NCBI GenBank assembly: GCA_030425685.1
Contig: JAUIAD010000021.1
Location: forward strand, 1 to 64,000
Source of the DNA: Gammaproteobacteria bacterium
GTDB lineage: Bacteria > Pseudomonadota > Gammaproteobacteria > Coxiellales > Coxiellaceae
Direction of reading: 5' to 3'
Length of the DNA stretch: 64,000 bases
Positions 61,146-64,000 of this stretch are shown here, piece after piece (position 1 is the stretch's first letter; every line of letters starts with the position of its first letter). A program made the position numbers and the translations under genes. The notes below the pieces were generated by a model, which was not told where the DNA came from, ran no database searches, and was given only the letters and a program-made list of their open reading frames with translations.

Positions 61146-63337
61146 AATATATCAACCCATTAGATAAATCTTACTCTACTGATATTATCGGTCGTAAGTC
61201 ATATTCCCTAGCACGTGTAAAAGAAGCTGGTTTTTTTGTTCCGGATTCCCTTTGTTTGAACAGCTCAGCATACCATGATTTTTTAAATAAAAATAATTTA
61301 ATCGGTATTATTGAGGTTGAGTTAGGCAGAAAATCAATGGACGATATGCGTTGGGAGGAATTATGGGATTGTGGTTTAAGAATTCGAAATCAAATTATTC
61401 ATTCTACACTCTCTACTGATTTAATTGAGGAGTTAAGAAGTTCGATTCCACTTGATTGGCTTGAAAGTGGAGTAGCTATAAGGTCCTCATCACCTCAAGA
61501 AGATATGAAAAACGCATCTTTTGCCGGCTTGTATGATTCTTATATTGGTTGCAAGAATTTTACGGCTATTACAGACTCTATTTTGAAGGTATGGTCATCG
61601 TTATGGTCTGACCGATCGCTCCTTTATCGCAAAGAAATTTCCCTTGATGTACAGAAAAGCAGTATGGCGATCCTGATGCAAAAAATGATTCTAGGTGAAT
61701 ACTCAGGGGTTGCGTTTAGTCGCGATCCAAATGAGGCTTCATCAGAGTATTTAATGATTGAGGTTGTGCCAGGACTGTGTTCTGGATTAGTTGATGGGTC
61801 AGTTGAGCCAGATCATTATAAAGTTAGTCGAGAAGATTTAAAATTGCACCCTAAAAAACAAAATAAGATGTCAACCGTGCCCAAATCTGGTGTATTAGAA
61901 AATTTGCTTCACGATGTGGCAAAGCAGCTGCTGAAGATAGAGACGATTTTAAAATCTCCTGTTGATGTGGAGTGGACTTTTAGTGATGCAAGGATTACTA
62001 TTTTACAGGTTCGCCCTATTAGCTACGTGTTAGATTCGAATGAAAAACGAGTGTGGTATCTTAGTTTAACGCGTAACTATATTAAGCTAAAAAACCTTGC
62101 TTCCGAGGTCAAAAATAAATTAATACCAGAATTGATAGCTGAGGGTGATGATATGGAAGCGGAAGAGGTTTCGGCCCAAAATAATTTTCAGTTGGCGGAA
62201 ACAATAAATAGCAGAATTGATAGCTTGCATAAATGGAGACATATTTACAAAGAAAAGTTTATTCCTTTTGCACACGGTGTGCGTGAATTTGGTCAGTACT
62301 ATAATGACACTGTAAAACCAGAAGACCCTTATGAATTTACTCATCTTTTAAAGACTAAAGATAGGATTGCTCGTCGTCGTTTGCGAGCACTGCACAAGTG
62401 TCATCAGGTTCTTTTTTCTAGTGCCGAGGCCGTGCAATTTTTACGTTCATGGGTTGAGCAGGGCAAGCATGAATTAGATAGGCAAGATATAGAAAACATA
62501 AGATCTATGCTCAATGGTGGTTTAATTGTTCGGTCATATTGTGCTCTAAAAAACAAATACTTTGACATGACTCTTAAGGCTGGGAGTTGGATTAATCGTG
62601 ACGATTTAATTATTAATCTATTGCTAAATTTCGCGCAAGCAAAAAATCTTCCCAAAAAAAATGATGATAATCCTATTTTTTTCGATAAATATATTGCCGC
62701 TGCACATGATAATCAATATGCAAAATCGTTGCTTAAAATTGCACGCTTGAGTTGGGCTCTGAGAGATGACGATAATTTATTGGTTTCGAGGCTGGAAAGC
62801 CAATTTTTAAAAGCGATGAATGAAGCAAAAAAGCGCCTAGTTGATGCAGGTAGATTAGATGGGTCGAGAGAGGTAGGTGAGCCGGATGTAATACCTATTA
62901 TTTCAGCGCTAAAGGGAGGAAAGCACGACGATATAAAGCTTGTTAATCGTGAGAAAAAGAGCGTCGCCAAGGTTCAATCGAAACTTCGTCCCCGACAACT
63001 TAAAGGACAGCCTGCAGTGCCCGGAATAGCAAGTGGTTATGCTTGTCGAATTTCGACCCTTGAAGATATAAAGTCATTTAATCCCGGTGATATAATTATT
63101 TGTGACGCGGTTGATCCAAATATGACGCATTTGGTTCCTCTTGCTAGAGGTATTGTTGAGCGTCGTGGAGGCATGTTAATACATGGTGTGATCATTGCTA
63201 GAGAGTTGGGAATACCTTGCGTGAATGGTGTTGGGAGTTTGCTTGAAAAGGTTATTAGCGGTGATCATATAACGATTGATGGTACTTTGGGTTTGGTTAT
63301 TGTGGGCGAGCCCGATTTTGCTTTTGGCAAGGCGTAA
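61130..63337 (+). CDS. PEP-synthase/rifampin-phosphotransferase-like protein
   Basis: 735 residues from GTG 61130 (AGGA upstream); TTG 61142 is possible. Order: ATP-grasp PPDK_N domain (about 10-305: GVAIRSSSPQEDMKNASFAG, LQVRPI), a helical middle part (about 310-610, with KFIPFAHGVREFGQYYND) and the swivelling PEP-utiliser domain (about 620-735) with the phospho-His in ERRGGMLIHGVIIARELGIPCVNG. There is no PEP-binding barrel. That is the layout of rifampin phosphotransferases, which phosphorylate a small molecule using ATP. The substrate is unknown. Confidence 0.85.
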   Translation: MDSRLKYINPLDKSYSTDIIGRKSYSLARVKEAGFFVPDSLCLNSSAYHDFLNKNNLIGIIEVELGRKSMDDMRWEELWDCGLRIRNQIIHSTLSTDLIEELRSSIPLDWLESGVAIRSSSPQEDMKNASFAGLYDSYIGCKNFTAITDSILKVWSSLWSDRSLLYRKEISLDVQKSSMAILMQKMILGEYSGVAFSRDPNEASSEYLMIEVVPGLCSGLVDGSVEPDHYKVSREDLKLHPKKQNKMSTVPKSGVLENLLHDVAKQLLKIETILKSPVDVEWTFSDARITILQVRPISYVLDSNEKRVWYLSLTRNYIKLKNLASEVKNKLIPELIAEGDDMEAEEVSAQNNFQLAETINSRIDSLHKWRHIYKEKFIPFAHGVREFGQYYNDTVKPEDPYEFTHLLKTKDRIARRRLRALHKCHQVLFSSAEAVQFLRSWVEQGKHELDRQDIENIRSMLNGGLIVRSYCALKNKYFDMTLKAGSWINRDDLIINLLLNFAQAKNLPKKNDDNPIFFDKYIAAAHDNQYAKSLLKIARLSWALRDDDNLLVSRLESQFLKAMNEAKKRLVDAGRLDGSREVGEPDVIPIISALKGGKHDDIKLVNREKKSVAKVQSKLRPRQLKGQPAVPGIASGYACRISTLEDIKSFNPGDIIICDAVDPNMTHLVPLARGIVERRGGMLIHGVIIARELGIPCVNGVGSLLEKVISGDHITIDGTLGLVIVGEPDFAFGKA

Positions 63338-63352
63338 GTTTTTTTGATGTAC

Positions 63353-64000
63353 TTATTTTTGCGCAATATCACTTATTGCATGCTTGATCTCTTTATAATT
63401 AAATTTAAAATCCGCATCCTCAAGGTTTTTTGGAAATATTTTTTGATCTGCTAATAGCAGTTCTTTGCCCATTTGGCCAAAAATAATTTCTATGAAAAAC
63501 TTCGATAGATGTAGGAAGCATGGTTTATTGAAGGCTTTAGCAACTGTTTTAGCAAAGGTAAGTTGTGTGCAGGATGAGGGGGAAGTGACGTTATAGATTG
63601 ACTCAGGTTCTTTTAACTGAATAATAAATTGTATAGCGCGACAAAGATCATCAATATGTATCCAGCTTAAATGAGCACTTTTATTTCCCATTACAGTTCC
63701 TAGACCCCATTTAAAAGCAGGGAGTATTTTTTCAAGCATTCCTCCACCTCTACCTAATACAACGCCAAAGCGTAAGCAGGATACTTCCGAGCCATATTGA
63801 GTTGCTTTTTGAGCGCAGTTTTCCCATTCACTGACAAGATCTCTTGAGAAAGATCTTTCTTTTGAATTTTCGGGATTTTCTTCTGTTTGTATTTGATCAC
63901 TGCTAGTGTAGTAACCAATGGCGCTTGCATTGAGAAGCCTTGGTTTAACGCTTGATGGTGCACTTTCAATGTATGAAACAATCGCTTTAGTCGAATCAAT
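63353..64000 (-). CDS. TIGR01777-family NAD-dependent epimerase, C-terminal part
   Basis: The frame is open from the right edge to the stop at 63353, about 215 residues; the N-terminus is outside the window. Family signs: LLNASAIGYYTSSDQ, EWENCAQKATQYGSEVSCLRFGVVLGRGGGMLEKIL, SWIHIDDLCRAIQFII and IYNVTSP. These SulA/YfcH-type extended SDR proteins are of uncertain function, often called sugar nucleotide epimerases. It converges with the preceding gene. Confidence 0.85.
   Translation of the reverse strand: MDSTKAIVSYIESAPSSVKPRLLNASAIGYYTSSDQIQTEENPENSKERSFSRDLVSEWENCAQKATQYGSEVSCLRFGVVLGRGGGMLEKILPAFKWGLGTVMGNKSAHLSWIHIDDLCRAIQFIIQLKEPESIYNVTSPSSCTQLTFAKTVAKAFNKPCFLHLSKFFIEIIFGQMGKELLLADQKIFPKNLEDADFKFNYKEIKHAISDIAQK

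Noticed and set aside
1-64000. tRNA or rRNA genes, including an integration site in a tRNA
   Set aside because: I saw no cloverleaf with a TTCGANNC-type arm that I could support, and no rRNA-like sequence; a tRNAscan run would be decisive.

Overview
This window looks like part of a large mobile replicon, either a conjugative plasmid or a chromosomally integrated plasmid/ICE, from a low-GC gammaproteobacterium. The gene style suggests the Legionella/Coxiella/Rickettsiella (Legionellales) side, but no rRNA or housekeeping marker is present to prove it. Evidence for a plasmid is a parA-parB-rep operon with a Rep_3-type initiator, an array of 15-bp iterons next to it, several small ribbon-helix-helix proteins and a DUF3987 protein.

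Layout. (1) Positions 63-15788, all minus strand: a compact GI/ICE-type type IV secretion (conjugation) operon running from an Arc-like regulator and a PilL-type lipoprotein down to the VirB4/TraC ATPase, TraU-like protein and a C-terminally truncated TraG-like protein. The coupling protein TraD and the relaxase are not in the window. (2) 15789-16241: divergent control region with two perfect inverted repeats. (3) 16242-29032, plus strand: a LexA/CI-like regulator followed in the same operon by a natural-product pathway. Its 2141-aa synthetase reads VOC-FkbH-ACP-C-A(with inserted FkbM methyltransferase)-PCP and has a textbook threonine-type adenylation code. It is followed by a KS-ACP-TE protein whose ketosynthase has Ser in place of the catalytic Cys, a VUT-type membrane protein and two alpha/beta hydrolases. 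(4) 29065-32925: a decayed methyltransferase and an IS66 element (8-bp target duplication) that landed in a relic of a photolyase gene.

(5) 32958-39029, minus strand: a respiratory module, sdhCDAB-cydAB-DCC, with a divergent LysR gene. It can pass electrons from succinate through quinol to oxygen. (6) 40190-45107, minus strand: a photolyase/flavoprotein cluster with one intact FeS photolyase, two decayed photolyases, a decayed DCC gene, SDR, FAD oxidoreductase, DUF3429 and a truncated methyltransferase. The methyltransferase head and its upstream flank are duplicated 15,120 bp apart, around modules 4-6. (7) 45207-54449: AlbA-type regulator, second ParB, Rep_3 initiator, RHH-like protein, ParB, ParA, seven tandem iterons plus one isolated iteron, and an IS4-family element (6-bp target duplication) that splits an 80-codon ORF. 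(8) 54727-59525: DUF3987 protein, a tandem tyrosine-recombinase pair of which one has lost its catalytic residues, two small ORFs and a hairpin-rich non-coding region that could be oriT-like. (9) 59987-64000: a conserved protein of unknown function, a PNPOx-like flavoprotein, a rifampin-phosphotransferase-like ATP-grasp/swivel-His protein and the end of a TIGR01777 epimerase.

Taken together, a conjugative element carries an unusual glycerate/threonine NRPS-PKS pathway and an extra quinol-based respiratory chain. Whether the respiratory genes protect the host from the pathway product is a testable idea, not something the sequence shows. Family names are by recognition, without database searches.
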